Below are positions 8,697 through 19,761 of a stretch of 64,000 nt of DNA, one piece after another (position 1 is the first letter of the stretch; each line of letters begins with the position of its first letter). The stretch is from Gemmatimonadota bacterium (GTDB lineage Bacteria; Gemmatimonadota; Gemmatimonadetes; Gemmatimonadales; Gemmatimonadaceae): positions 1-64,000 of the forward strand of contig JAQBQB010000025.1 of the NCBI GenBank assembly GCA_028287235.1, read 5' to 3'. The notes below the pieces were generated by a model, which saw only the letters and a program-made list of their open reading frames with translations, had not been told where the DNA came from and ran no database searches. A program made the translations under genes and the position numbers.

Positions 8697-8860
8697 TGAA
8701 CGGCCGCTCGATTCGGATTCCGTCGTTTTCAAAAGAGAGTTCGTCCGGGCTCGTTGCGCGAGGAGCCGTCGCGCCTATCGGAGCGATCCGGCGGTTTCTG
8801 CTTCATCCGCGTCATCCGCGAACAAAATGACGGAGACGTCCCGACCGAGCGGCCGGCCCT
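8697..8860. repeat. Copy of the GAGCGG-ended dispersed repeat (truncated form)
   Basis: Starts directly after the peptidase stop (CTAGTGAAC). The ends are inverted copies: GGCCGCTCGATTCGGATTCC at the left against GGAGACGTCCCGACCGAGCG at the right, followed by CGG. The interior holds TCGTCCGGGCTCGTTGC and GGAGCGATCCGGC, which recur in the same order in the right arm of the 322-bp palindrome at 36832-37153. Here most of the left arm is missing. No coding capacity is credible in it. Confidence 0.75.
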
Positions 8861-8872
8861 GCACGGGGATCC

Positions 8873-9172
8873 TTACCCGGCAATTCCGTCGAGATCGTCT
8901 TTCCCGATTCCAACCTTCCACGGTATCAACTCGTACTGCGCCAATCCGAACGTGACGTAGGGATCCTCGTCACGGATCTTGTCGAGCGCGCCAATCACGT
9001 CGTCGTCGGGCACGTTCAGGAGCAGGATGCCGCCGGTGCGAGGGTCCATCGGGCCCGACGCGACCAGCGTCCCGTTGTCTTTCAGCTCCTTGAGGTACGT
9101 CCGGTGTTGCTCCGTCACCGCAAGCACTTCCTCGAGTGGCCGGCGGTAGCGAATGAGTGCGATTGCGTACAT
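8873..9172 (-). CDS. YciI-like protein
   Basis: Small cytoplasmic protein of 99 aa with a YCII fold. It has the family's opening (MYAIALIRYRRPLEEVLAV), a central SGPMDPRTGGILLLNVPDDD turn and a C-terminal DPYVTFGLAQYELIPWKV strand. YCII proteins are ferredoxin-like dimers; some have hydrolase activity on chlorinated muconolactone-like compounds, most are uncharacterised. It is the last gene of the suf operon: its ATG shares one base with the sufS stop (TGATG). That suggests co-expression with Fe-S assembly, but no role is established. Confidence 0.85.
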   Translation of the reverse strand: MYAIALIRYRRPLEEVLAVTEQHRTYLKELKDNGTLVASGPMDPRTGGILLLNVPDDDVIGALDKIRDEDPYVTFGLAQYELIPWKVGIGKDDLDGIAG

Positions 9173-10374
9173 CAGCCAAATACCTCCCGTGCACGTTGGA
9201 CTCCGGCGACGAGCGCATCGACGTCGGCTTCGGAGTTGTAGACGTAGAACGACGCGCGCGCCGTTGCCGGCAGGTTGAGGCGGCGCATCAGGGGCTGCGC
9301 GCAGTGATGTCCCGCGCGGATACAGACGTCGAGCTCGTCGAGGATCGTCGCCAGGTCGTGCGGATGAATCTGACCCACGGTGAAGCTGACCACGCCGCTG
9401 CGCTCGGCCGGCGGCGGCCCGTAGACGGCGACTTCCGGAATCGCCAGCAGACGCTCCGTCGCGAGCGCCGTGAGCGTTTGCTCATGGGCCCGCACGTCGG
9501 CCATGCCGAGCTGCTGAAGATAGTCGCAGGCCGCCGCGAGGCCCACCGCGTCGGCGACGTTCGGCGTTCCCGCCTCGAACTTGTGCGGGAGCACGTTCCA
9601 CGTGCTGCGGTCGTCCGCGACGTACTCGATCATGTCGCCGCCCGTCTGGTAGGGCGGCATCGCCTCGAGCACCGCGCGCTTTCCCACGAGCACGCCGCAG
9701 CCCATGGGGCCGAGCATCTTGTGGCCGCTAAAGGCGTAGAAGTCGGCGCCGAGCGCATCGATGTCGAGCGGCAGATGCGGCGCGGCCTGCGCGCCGTCGC
9801 ACACCACGATCGCTCCGGCCGCGTGGGCGATCGCGATCATCTCCCGAACCGGATTGATCGTGCCGAGGGCGTTCGACACGTGGTTGAACGCCGCGACCTT
9901 GGTGCGCGGGCCAACGAGCGTCCGGAACTGGTCGATGTCCACACGGCCGTCGGCGGTCACGTCGCAGATGCGCAGCTTGGCGCCCACTGCGTTCGCGAGC
10001 TGCTGCCAGGGGACGAAGTTGGCGTGATGCTCGAGCCCCGTGATCACGATCTCGTCGTCGCGCCCCACGTTCGCGCGTCCCCACGCCGTCGCCACGAGGT
10101 TGAGCGACTCGGTCGTGCCGCGCGTGAAGATCAGGCAGGCGCTGTCGCGCACGCCGACGAACGCCGCGATCGTCTCGCGTGCCTGGTGGTACCGGTCGGT
10201 GGCGCGCGCCGACAGCGCATATGCGCCGCGATGCGGATTCGCGTTGTCGTGCGTGTAGTAGTGCATCATCGCGTCGAGCACCGCACGGGGCTTCTGCGAC
10301 GTCGCCGCGGAGTCGAGATAGTGCAGTCCCGGGCTCGACGCGAGCAGCGGGAAGTCGGCGCGCTTCGCGGTCAT
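9172..10374 (-). CDS. sufS: Cysteine desulfurase
   Basis: PLP enzyme (400 aa) that takes sulfur from cysteine and passes persulfide to the Fe-S scaffold. Visible features: the N-terminal YLDSAATSQKP motif of group II desulfurases, the cofactor lysine in FSGHKMLGPMG, and the active cysteine in RAGHHCAQPLMRR. The mobile loop is short, as in SufS rather than IscS. The ATG at 10374 overlaps the Rieske gene stop (ATGA). It sits in an operon with sufB, C, D and U; SufU is its expected sulfur acceptor. Confidence 0.95.
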   Translation of the reverse strand: MTAKRADFPLLASSPGLHYLDSAATSQKPRAVLDAMMHYYTHDNANPHRGAYALSARATDRYHQARETIAAFVGVRDSACLIFTRGTTESLNLVATAWGRANVGRDDEIVITGLEHHANFVPWQQLANAVGAKLRICDVTADGRVDIDQFRTLVGPRTKVAAFNHVSNALGTINPVREMIAIAHAAGAIVVCDGAQAAPHLPLDIDALGADFYAFSGHKMLGPMGCGVLVGKRAVLEAMPPYQTGGDMIEYVADDRSTWNVLPHKFEAGTPNVADAVGLAAACDYLQQLGMADVRAHEQTLTALATERLLAIPEVAVYGPPPAERSGVVSFTVGQIHPHDLATILDELDVCIRAGHHCAQPLMRRLNLPATARASFYVYNSEADVDALVAGVQRAREVFG

Positions 10375-10694
10375 TCGACGCGCGGTCCCACGAGGACGCG
10401 GCCGCCCTCGATGCGCACGGGAAACACCGCGACCGGATCTTCCGCCGGCCCGCGACAGACCTTGCCGGTGCGGCAGTCGAAGCGCGCGCCATGCCACACG
10501 CACTCGAGCGAGCCGTCGTTGCGCAGCGTACCGTCGGACAGCAGAAACTCGGCGTGGGTGCAGACGTTGCCCACGGCGCCGATCGTGCCGCGATGGTTGA
10601 ACAGGCAGATCTCAGCGCCGTCGGAGCGCACCGCGGCCATGAGCGCGCCGTCGGGCAGATCCGCGACGCTCGCCAACACTTCGAAGCCGCTCAT
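10371..10694 (-). CDS. Rieske-type [2Fe-2S] ferredoxin
   Basis: Soluble Rieske ferredoxin, 107 aa, similar to the small NirD/BphF-like subunits. Cluster ligands are CTH (about residue 45) and CVWH (about residue 66), which fit the CxH...CxxH pattern. It is inserted between sufU and sufS, overlapping both, so it is expressed with the Suf machinery. It might supply electrons for cluster assembly or be an early client; neither is proven. An ATG at 10799 would overlap most of sufU and is rejected as the start. Confidence 0.9.
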   Translation of the reverse strand: MSGFEVLASVADLPDGALMAAVRSDGAEICLFNHRGTIGAVGNVCTHAEFLLSDGTLRNDGSLECVWHGARFDCRTGKVCRGPAEDPVAVFPVRIEGGRVLVGPRVE

Positions 10695-11176
10695 GCGCCC
10701 TCTCCCGGCGGCGCCTCGGGCCCCTCGCGTTCGGTGGAGACGTCGGCGGACGCGGAGTCGAGCGCCGAATGCAGCGCGTGCCAGGCCAGACTCGCGCACT
10801 TCACGCGAAGCGGAAACTTCGAAACGCCTCCCAGGGCGCGCAGCGACCCCATGGCCGCGTGCTCGGCCTCGGGCATCTTGCCGGTGACGAGCCGATGGAA
10901 CCGCTCGAAGATCTCCTCGGCCTCGGCGCGCGTTTTTCCCTTTACGGCAGCCGTCATGAGCGACGCCGACGCCTTGGAGATGGCACAGCCCTGTCCCTTG
11001 AAGCTGATGTCGCTGATCGCGTCGTCGGTCAGCTTGAGCCAGAGCGTGAGCGAGTCGCCGCAGAGCGGATTCCGGCCCTCGATCGTTCGATTCGCGTCGG
11101 GCATCTCCCGGAAGTTCCGCGGCTTCCGGTTATGCTCGAGGATGATCTCCTGATAGAGAGCGTCGGTGTTGCTCAC
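10691..11176 (-). CDS. sufU: Fe-S assembly protein SufU
   Basis: IscU/SufU-fold protein (161 aa) that accepts persulfide sulfur from SufS, through a zinc site in Gram-positive and actinobacterial relatives. The three conserved cysteines are in RNPLCGDS (about residue 39), GQGCAISKAS (about 64) and VKCASLAWHAL (about 127). The stretch between the second and third cysteine is long, as in SufU rather than IscU. The GTG at 11176 overlaps the sufD stop as GTGA. The last 20 residues are acidic and Pro-rich and are not conserved in the family. Confidence 0.92.
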   Translation of the reverse strand: MSNTDALYQEIILEHNRKPRNFREMPDANRTIEGRNPLCGDSLTLWLKLTDDAISDISFKGQGCAISKASASLMTAAVKGKTRAEAEEIFERFHRLVTGKMPEAEHAAMGSLRALGGVSKFPLRVKCASLAWHALHSALDSASADVSTEREGPEAPPGEGA

Positions 11177-12482
11177 ACGAACCGCTCGAGCGACATCCGC
11201 TCCAGACTCTGGCGAATCTCGTCGACCTCGATCGTCTCCAACACGTCGGCGGCGAACGCGTAGGTCAGGAGCCGGCGCGCCAATCCATTCTCGATGCCGC
11301 GGCTCTTGAGGTAGAACAGCGCCGTGGCGTCGATCTGGCCAATCGTCGCGCCGTGCGTGCACTTCACGTCGTCGGCGAAGATCTCGAGCTGCGGCTTCGT
11401 GTCCACCTGCGCCGTGTCGGAGAGCAGCAGCGTCTTGTTCGTCTGCTTGCCGTCGGTCTTCTGCGCGATCGGATGGACGTAGACCTTGCCGTTGAACACG
11501 CCGTGCGAGCGGCCGTCCAACACGCCCTTGTACAGCTCGCGGCTGAAGGTGTTCGGCTGCGAGTGGATGACCTGCGTCTGATGGTCGGAGTGCTGCTCGC
11601 CCTCGATCATGTACAGGCCGTTCAACGTCGCGCCGGAGCCTTCGCCGTCCAGCGTGGTGTAGATGTTCGAGCGCGAAAGCGCGGCGCCCGTTGCCAGCGA
11701 GAACGAGACGTAATGGCTGTCGCGCGCCTGGGCCACTTCCACGGTGCCCACGTGAAACGACCGCTCCGCCTCGCGCTGCATCGTGAAGTGGTTGAGCGTC
11801 GCTCCTTCGGCGACGGACACTTCGGTCACGGTGTTCGTCAGATACATCGCGTTCGTCGTCGAGACGTAGCTCTCGATGACGGTTGCCTTGGAGTTGCGGC
11901 CAATGACGATGAGGTTCCGCGGGTGCATCATCCCCTTCGCCGCCGTGGCGTCGGTGACGTAGAGAACGTGGATCGGCCGGTCGAGCTGCGTGTCCTTCGC
12001 GATCTGGATCACCGCGCCGTCGTGCATGAACGCCGTGTTGAGCGCCGTGAAGCTCGCGTTGTCGTAGCTCGCGATCTTGCCGATCATGTCGACGACGCTT
12101 GGGGCTTTGGTCCACGCTGACGCCAGATCCCACACCTTGACCCCGGCCGGCAGCTTGGCGCAGTCCGCGAGCTCCGGCGCAAACCGGCCGTTGACGAACA
12201 CCATCGTGTCCCAGCGCGCGCCGAACGTGAACGGCTCGAGCTCCTCGCGCCGCACGTCGCCGCTCTTCGACGCGAGCAGGACGAACTCCTGGTCGGCGAT
12301 CGGCGCGACGCTCGTGAAATGCCAGTCTTCGTTCTTCGTCGTGGGAAAGCCGAGCGAGGCGAAGCGCTCGAATGCGGCGCGGCGCATCGACTGCACCCAC
12401 GACGGCGTGGAGGCGTCCGATGTCAGCTGGTCGAACGCCGCGACGTAGGACTCGACCGGCCCGTCCGCGACAACCGACGTGC

Positions 12483-12486
<4 letters not shown>
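11173..12486 (-). CDS. sufD: Fe-S cluster assembly protein SufD
   Basis: Part of the SufBC2D scaffold (437 aa) that builds Fe-S clusters. It has a helical N-terminal region, then the long right-handed beta-helix core, with the family signature near the C-terminus (DDVKCTHGATIGQIDATALF, YLKSRGI). Initiation is at GTG 12486, overlapping the sufC stop as GTGA. Length is normal for SufD. It acts in the cytoplasm with SufB and the ATPase SufC encoded immediately upstream. Confidence 0.95.
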
Positions 12487-13250
<764 letters not shown>

Positions 13251-13262
13251 AGTCCGTTCGTG

Positions 13263-14696
<1,434 letters not shown>

Positions 14697-14870
14697 TCGC
14701 TGCTCCACGTAGTCGCGCATATGCGCCGTGCGGTCGGCGGGTGGCCGGAGAACGCGATATGCGTACCCCCAGACGCGGCGCAACTCGTTTTCGGTGAATC
14801 GCTTGCGGACTTTGGCGTCGACGTCCGGCGGCCGGCTTCCACCGCAACATCAGGCGGGGTCAGCCAAGCA

Positions 14871-14904
14871 GATAAAATTAGTCGGATTTAGCCCTTTCGG
14901 GCTA
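14871..14904. promoter_or_regulatory. AT-rich suf upstream segment with IscR-like half-site and hairpin
   Basis: On the minus strand 14889-14871 reads AAATCCGACTAATTTTATC. The CCGACTA part resembles half of the type-1 box bound by IscR-family (Rrf2) regulators; no clear second half is visible. Just beyond it, TAGCCC (14889-14894) and GGGCTA (14899-14904) form a small hairpin with a TTTC loop, which may end the FHA transcript although no T-run follows. This is the only AT-rich stretch between the FHA gene and sufB. The regulatory reading is an inference. Confidence 0.35.
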
Positions 14905-14915
14905 GTGGCAAGTCC

Positions 14916-15707
14916 TTATCGCCAGATCAGCCAGGCCGCGAAGGCAAGAACGACGACGGCCGCCACCCCCATCACCAGCCTGAGCCGGTCCGAGCCGCGC
15001 TCGGCCATGTTGTCGGGCTCGACCCGAACTCGATGCGACACCATGGTCGCCCGCCGGCCCGCGTCGTCGTTGTTCGGCGAGTGAAGCAGCGCCATCTGGA
15101 CGTCCGCCGCCGGCTTCTCGCGGGTGAAACGAAGCTTCGTATGAGCGATCTCGACCGTGTCGCCCTCACCGAGCAGACATGGCCCCTTCATGAGCGAGCC
15201 GTTCACGCTCGTTCCCGACGATCCCATCGAGTGCAGGGCGAATCCACCCGCCTCCCGCCGAATCTCGGCATGGAAGCGCGACGCCGTAGGGTCGCGAACG
15301 ACGATCGTGTTCGACGCGTCGCGCCCCAGCGTGGTCGACCGGTTGTTGAGCGGGTGCGCCACGCGCGCCTCGTCTTCCACGAGATACGCGTCGTCGCCGC
15401 TCGGCGAATCGGCCGGCAGCACTCGCGGCGTTTCCTCGCTGAACGTGAATCGCCCGCGTCCGGCCGAGATGACGTCGCCGTCATTGAGCAAGCCGGAGGG
15501 TCCACCGAGCTGTTTCCCATTCAGCACCACGACGACGTCGGGCGAGCTGGGTTTGACCGACGCATTCAACCCATGCACCACGACGACGAAGTGCCGCGGC
15601 ATCAGGTCGGCGGTCGGCACTCTCCAATCCGCGTCGGCACCGCTGCCCACGACGATCTCGCCGTCGTGCAGCTCGCGCGTGAGTGCTCCGAACGCCATCC
15701 AGGCCAT
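14916..15707 (-). CDS. FHA-domain membrane protein
   Basis: Protein of 263 aa with a canonical forkhead-associated domain at about residues 110-185 (TTLGRDASNTIVVRD, then SRFHAEIRR and SSGTSVNG), which binds phosphothreonine peptides. Residues 1-90 look like a second, divergent FHA-like sandwich (GSGADADWRV... PRHFVVVVHG). A single transmembrane helix closes the protein (MGVAAVVVLAFAAWLIWR), so it is C-tail anchored with the FHA part in the cytoplasm. The start at 15707 shares a base with the upstream FAD-subunit stop (TAATG). The Ser/Thr kinase at 17.2 kb is a possible source of phospho-partners, by inference only. Confidence 0.85.
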   Translation of the reverse strand: MAWMAFGALTRELHDGEIVVGSGADADWRVPTADLMPRHFVVVVHGLNASVKPSSPDVVVVLNGKQLGGPSGLLNDGDVISAGRGRFTFSEETPRVLPADSPSGDDAYLVEDEARVAHPLNNRSTTLGRDASNTIVVRDPTASRFHAEIRREAGGFALHSMGSSGTSVNGSLMKGPCLLGEGDTVEIAHTKLRFTREKPAADVQMALLHSPNNDDAGRRATMVSHRVRVEPDNMAERGSDRLRLVMGVAAVVVLAFAAWLIWR

Positions 15708-16669
15708 TATCCGAGCTCTCCGATCGTCTGTCTCAGCAACGACGCCGCGAGATTCACCTTGTAGCCGTTCTTCGACAGCGGCTTCGTGTCGTACAGCGCG
15801 CGGTCGGCGAGCGTGCCGATCGCGTCCTCGTCGAGACCGCCCGACGAGACGTCTTCTTCCACCGACGAGTTCACGCGCCAGGGGCGCGGCGCTACGCCGC
15901 CCAGCACGAGGCGCACGTCGCCGTCGCGCCGCTTGCAGCCGGCGATGCTGACGAGCGCGAAGTCCCACGCGTCGCGCTGCATCAGCTTGTGGTAGTACTG
16001 CGCGCCGCCCGCCGCCTCGCGCGGCAACAGCACCGCCGACACGAGCTCGCTCGACGCGAGAATTGTCTCCCGGTCGACCCGTTCGCTCGGCAGCACGTAG
16101 AACTCACTGATCGGTACCTCGCGCCGCCCGCCCGCCGAGGCGATCTCGATGGTCGCGTCCAGCGCGGTAAGGGCCACCGCCGGGTCGGACGGATGCACGA
16201 TGTGACACGGTCCGCCGTCGAGGATGGCGAGATACTGGTTCTCGCCGTGCACCGCGGGGCACGACGGGCCGCCGTTCTTGAGACACGGAACGCCGCGCCG
16301 GAAATACCAGCAGCGCGGCCGCTGGCACAGATTTCCGCCGATCGTCCCCATGTGCCGCAGCGCCGGAGTGCCGACCACATCGCACGCCTGCGCGAGAGCG
16401 GGGAAGCACTCCACGATCAGCGCGTCGCGGCCGATGTCGGCAATGCGCGTCGACGCGCCAATCCATACGCGGCCGTCGTCGAGCGTGCGAACCCCCGCGC
16501 TGTCGGGAATCGTGCGCAGATCGACGAGGAGATCCGGACGCGTGATCTCCTCCGCGATGGTCACGAGCAAGTCGGTGCCGCCGCCGAGCGAGACGGCGCC
16601 GGGATGCTCGAGCTGCTGCGCGGCGTCGTCGACCGAGGTCGCGCGCCGGTAGAGAAAGGGATGAGTCAC
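15707..16669 (-). CDS. FAD-binding subunit of a molybdenum hydroxylase (xanthine dehydrogenase family)
   Basis: FAD subunit (320 aa) that passes electrons between the Fe-S subunit and an acceptor in xanthine/CO-dehydrogenase-type enzymes. The FAD motif AVSLGGGTDLLV is near residue 25 and HMGTIGGNLCQRPRCWYFRR near 105. The C-x8-C insert around the second motif resembles the branch that includes 4-hydroxybenzoyl-CoA reductase and its relatives. The GTG at 16669 is chosen because an ATG at 16717 lies inside a terminator hairpin. The large and 2Fe-2S subunits are 6 kb away (22662-25410), so the enzyme is split. Confidence 0.88.
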   Translation of the reverse strand: MTHPFLYRRATSVDDAAQQLEHPGAVSLGGGTDLLVTIAEEITRPDLLVDLRTIPDSAGVRTLDDGRVWIGASTRIADIGRDALIVECFPALAQACDVVGTPALRHMGTIGGNLCQRPRCWYFRRGVPCLKNGGPSCPAVHGENQYLAILDGGPCHIVHPSDPAVALTALDATIEIASAGGRREVPISEFYVLPSERVDRETILASSELVSAVLLPREAAGGAQYYHKLMQRDAWDFALVSIAGCKRRDGDVRLVLGGVAPRPWRVNSSVEEDVSSGGLDEDAIGTLADRALYDTKPLSKNGYKVNLAASLLRQTIGELG

Positions 16670-16675
16670 TGATAT

Positions 16676-16703
16676 AACAAAGGCGGGACCGGTCGGTCCC
16701 GCC
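16676..16703 (-). terminator. Rho-independent terminator after the small membrane-protein gene
   Basis: A perfect 9-bp stem, GGCGGGACC (16682-16690) with GGTCCCGCC (16695-16703), has a 4-nt loop and is followed on the minus strand by TTTGTT. It ends the transcript of the 68-aa protein gene and separates it from the FAD-subunit gene, whose start must lie beyond it. Confidence 0.75.
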
Positions 16704-16736
16704 ATAGTCTCGGCCACACTTTGATCTTATTTGATC

Positions 16737-16943
16737 TTAGTGGACAGGTTGATGCGCCGGCTCGGGCGTCGCGTCGGAGGTGCCCGCGGCCTGCCAGGTG
16801 ACGTCGGTCGGGTGCTTGTACGTCTTCTTGTGGACGTACGTTGCCGTGGCGATGCAGAGCAACGCCAGCACGATGACGCCAGCGGCGACTCCCCATCCGC
16901 CGTTCGTGTCGGCCGGTACGTAACGATCGATGTGTTGGTCCAT
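16737..16943 (-). CDS. Small single-span membrane protein
   Basis: A 68-aa protein with a polar N-terminus of about 18 residues, one transmembrane helix (VAAGVIVLALLCIATATYV) and a soluble tail rich in Thr, Pro and His. It has its own unit: a GAGG lies about 8 nt before the ATG, TATATT (16979-16984, minus strand) is a possible -10, and a terminator follows the stop. A direct repeat of TTTGATCTTA lies just past the stop (16720-16739). I recognise no family. Confidence 0.65.
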   Translation of the reverse strand: MDQHIDRYVPADTNGGWGVAAGVIVLALLCIATATYVHKKTYKHPTDVTWQAAGTSDATPEPAHQPVH

Positions 16944-17187
16944 CCAATCCTCGGCGATCCGTGTTTCCGTGAGACGGGAATATAGTAAGTCGGCCCCGGT
17001 GGTACAGTCCCAGCCGATCGGACCGGTCCTGGCCCGTGGCGAGGCTCACGACTGGTCGCGCGCGAGGAACCCGTTCGTCCGGATTCGGTAAAATAGCGCG
17101 CACGCGACAACCATTACCGCCGATCGTGCTGTCTGAAGGTGTGAGCGGGACGTAGCTTGTGGTACTCCGCCGATTCAACGCACTGAT

Positions 17188-19647
17188 GTGACCGTTCTCA
17201 GAGACGAGCTCCAGCGTACTTTAGGCGACGCCTACACACTCGACCGCGAGCTTGGCGGTGGAGGGATGTCGACGGTGTTCGTGGCACGCGACAACTTGCT
17301 CGGCCGAACGGTCGTCATCAAGGTGCTGCCCTACGAGCTCGCGGCCACGGTATCGGTCGATCGCTTCAAGCGAGAGATCATGCTTTCCGCGGCGTTGCAG
17401 CACCCGCACATCGTGCCGGTGTTGAGCGCGGGCGAAACCGACGGGCTGCCGTACTTCATCATGCCGTTCGTCGAAGGCGAGTCGCTGCGCGCGCGCCTGT
17501 CGCGCGGGCCGCTGTCGGTGCGCGAGGCCGTGAGCATTCTCAAAGACGTGTCGCGCGCGCTCGTCTACGCGCACGGCCGCGGCATCATCCACCGCGACAT
17601 CAAGCCCGACAACATTCTCCTCTCCTCGGGCTCCGCGACGGTCACCGACTTCGGCGTGGCGAAGGCGATCTCCGCGTCGCGCGAAGGGGTGCGCCCCGAT
17701 TCGCCGTCGCGCACGGGTACGATCACGCTCGTCGGCACGTCGATCGGCACGCCCGCGTACATGGCGCCGGAGCAGGCGGCGGGCGATCCGCTCACCGACC
17801 ACCGCGCCGACCTCTATGCGCTCGGGATCGTGGGCTACGAGATGCTTGTCGGCACGCCGCCTTTTCATGGGCGCGCGCCGCAGCAGCTCCTCGCCGCCCA
17901 GCTCACCGAGCCGCCGACGCCGATCGGCAGCCGCCGCTACGACGTGCCGGCGGCGCTCGCGTCGCTGATCATGCGGCTGCTCGAGAAGGATCCGGGCAAG
18001 CGGCCGCGCACCGCGAGCGAAGTCGCGCGCGCGCTCGAGGATCCGTCGGTGGTGAGCGGCACGTTCGTATCGGCCAGCGTGCCGAGGCAGCAGAAGCCGA
18101 AGCGCGTGCTCTGGGCGCTCGCCGGCGCGGGTATTCTCGCGTCGGTGGCCGCCGGCGGCGCATGGTTCTCGAACCGTCACGCCGCCACGCCGGCGGTGGC
18201 GGTCGGTGTGGCGCCGGCGGCCGCGCTATCGGCGAGCAAGTCGATTGCCGTGATGCCGCTCGTCAACATCAGCCGTGACACGAGCGACGCGTACTTCGCA
18301 GCAGGAATGACCGCCGAGGTGACGAACGCGCTGAGCCGCATTCCTGGATTGCGCGTGGCGTCGGGCAGCGATAATCCGGCGCGCGGCCAGGCGGCGAACC
18401 CCACGGACATCGGCAAGGCGCTCAACGTCAACATGGTGCTGTTCGGTACGGTGCAGCGCGACAAGACGCGGCTGCGCGTCACGGCGCGCCTCGTGAACAC
18501 GGCCGACGGATTCACCGTGTGGTCGGACATGTTCGAGCGCGATTACAAAGACGTATTCAAGGTCCAGGACGACATCTCGAGCGCGATCGTGGCGGCGATC
18601 TCGCCCGAGCTCACGGCCGCGGCAGCACCCGCCACGACCGCCGTCGCGGCGGCGCCGGGAGGTCACGGCACGAGCGACCTGCAGGCCTACGACCTATACC
18701 TGCGCGGCCGCTACTTCTTCGACAAGCGCGGCGAAGCGGCGCTGCGCCGCGCGCTCGACTACTTCGAGCAGGCGGCGCAGAAGGATACGACGTTCGCGCG
18801 CGCGTACGCGGGCATCGCCAACGTGTACGCGCTACTGCCGCTCTATGCGAACGTGCGCGTCGACTCGCTCATGCCGCTCGCGCTCGGGGCGATCAACCGC
18901 GCCGTGGCGCTCGACAGCACGCTGCCCGAGGCCTTCGCCTCGCGGGCCACGCTGCTGCAAGCGAGCTGGCGGTGGCAGGATGCGGAGCGCGACTACCAGC
19001 ACGCGCTCAAGCTCGACCCGAACAGCGCTCCGGCGCACCAGTGGTACGGTGAGCTGCTCGCCATCGAGGGACGCATGACCGACGCGCAAGCGCAGCTCAA
19101 GCGCGCCACCAGTCTCGATCCGCTTTCGGCAATCGTGTCTGGCTCGTACGCCGTGGCCCTCGTCACCGCCGGATCGACCGATGCGGCCCTCGCCGCGGGA
19201 CGCCGCGCCGTGGAGCTCGACTCCACGCTCGTGGTGACGCGCTTCATGCTCGGCACCGTGTACTTACAGGCCGGCCGCTTCCCCGACGCGGTGCGCGAGC
19301 TCGAAGCCGCCACTCGCCTCGACAGCACATCGGTCCAGGCACTCGGCCTATTAGGATATGCGTATGCCAAAAGTGGCAATACGAAACGGGCCGCTGACGT
19401 GGCGAGGAGCCTCGAGGCGGGCGTTGGCCGCACGAGCGGCGCCGCCTCGGCGGCGGCCCGCGTGTACCTCGGACTCGGCGACAACGCGAAGGCGCTGACT
19501 CTCCTCGAGCGCGCCGCCGCCGACCACGATTCGTTCTACTCCAGCGAGTCGATGATGGAGAACTTCTTCGACCCCGTCCGCGGCGATCCGCGGTTCGCAT
19601 CGATCGTGGCGAAGGCGGGGCTGGACCGGCGCCTGTTGAAGCAGTAG
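17188..19647 (+). CDS. Transmembrane Ser/Thr protein kinase with TolB-like and TPR regions
   Basis: A 819-aa kinase of the PknB type. The glycine loop GGGGMST is at residues 23-29, the ATP lysine is K45 (VVIKVLP), the catalytic loop HRDIKPDN is at 135-142 and DFG at 154-156. A transmembrane helix follows at about 305-327. The outside part has a FlgO/TolB-N-like domain (about 352-475, SIAVMPLVNIS... GMTAEVTNAL), then about six TPR repeats to the C-terminus. Translation starts at GTG 17188. It likely senses something outside through TPRs and phosphorylates cytoplasmic targets. This domain order is common in Gemmatimonadota and Acidobacteriota. Confidence 0.93.
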   Translation: MTVLRDELQRTLGDAYTLDRELGGGGMSTVFVARDNLLGRTVVIKVLPYELAATVSVDRFKREIMLSAALQHPHIVPVLSAGETDGLPYFIMPFVEGESLRARLSRGPLSVREAVSILKDVSRALVYAHGRGIIHRDIKPDNILLSSGSATVTDFGVAKAISASREGVRPDSPSRTGTITLVGTSIGTPAYMAPEQAAGDPLTDHRADLYALGIVGYEMLVGTPPFHGRAPQQLLAAQLTEPPTPIGSRRYDVPAALASLIMRLLEKDPGKRPRTASEVARALEDPSVVSGTFVSASVPRQQKPKRVLWALAGAGILASVAAGGAWFSNRHAATPAVAVGVAPAAALSASKSIAVMPLVNISRDTSDAYFAAGMTAEVTNALSRIPGLRVASGSDNPARGQAANPTDIGKALNVNMVLFGTVQRDKTRLRVTARLVNTADGFTVWSDMFERDYKDVFKVQDDISSAIVAAISPELTAAAAPATTAVAAAPGGHGTSDLQAYDLYLRGRYFFDKRGEAALRRALDYFEQAAQKDTTFARAYAGIANVYALLPLYANVRVDSLMPLALGAINRAVALDSTLPEAFASRATLLQASWRWQDAERDYQHALKLDPNSAPAHQWYGELLAIEGRMTDAQAQLKRATSLDPLSAIVSGSYAVALVTAGSTDAALAAGRRAVELDSTLVVTRFMLGTVYLQAGRFPDAVRELEAATRLDSTSVQALGLLGYAYAKSGNTKRAADVARSLEAGVGRTSGAASAAARVYLGLGDNAKALTLLERAAADHDSFYSSESMMENFFDPVRGDPRFASIVAKAGLDRRLLKQ

Positions 19648-19761
19648 CGCCGGTTGCCCGAAGCTGGTCGGAAGAGGTACGGCTGCCGTTCGAAATCGGA
19701 TGTGTATTGCGTTGGCCCCACCGACCCGCAACCTTCGACAGATCTGATCGTCAACTGAGTG

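Noticed and set aside
8754..8960. A 68-codon frame in the repeat at 8.7-8.9 kb
   Set aside because: Most of it is repeat sequence and the end overlaps the YciI gene antisense; no ribosome site.
9157..10887. A long plus-strand frame opposite sufS and the Rieske gene
   Set aside because: Arg/Val/His-rich translation with no family similarity, antisense to clear suf genes.
16670..16717. N-terminal extension of the FAD subunit from an ATG at 16717
   Set aside because: The extension would be translated from a strong terminator hairpin of the upstream gene; the GTG at 16669 starts the family fold.
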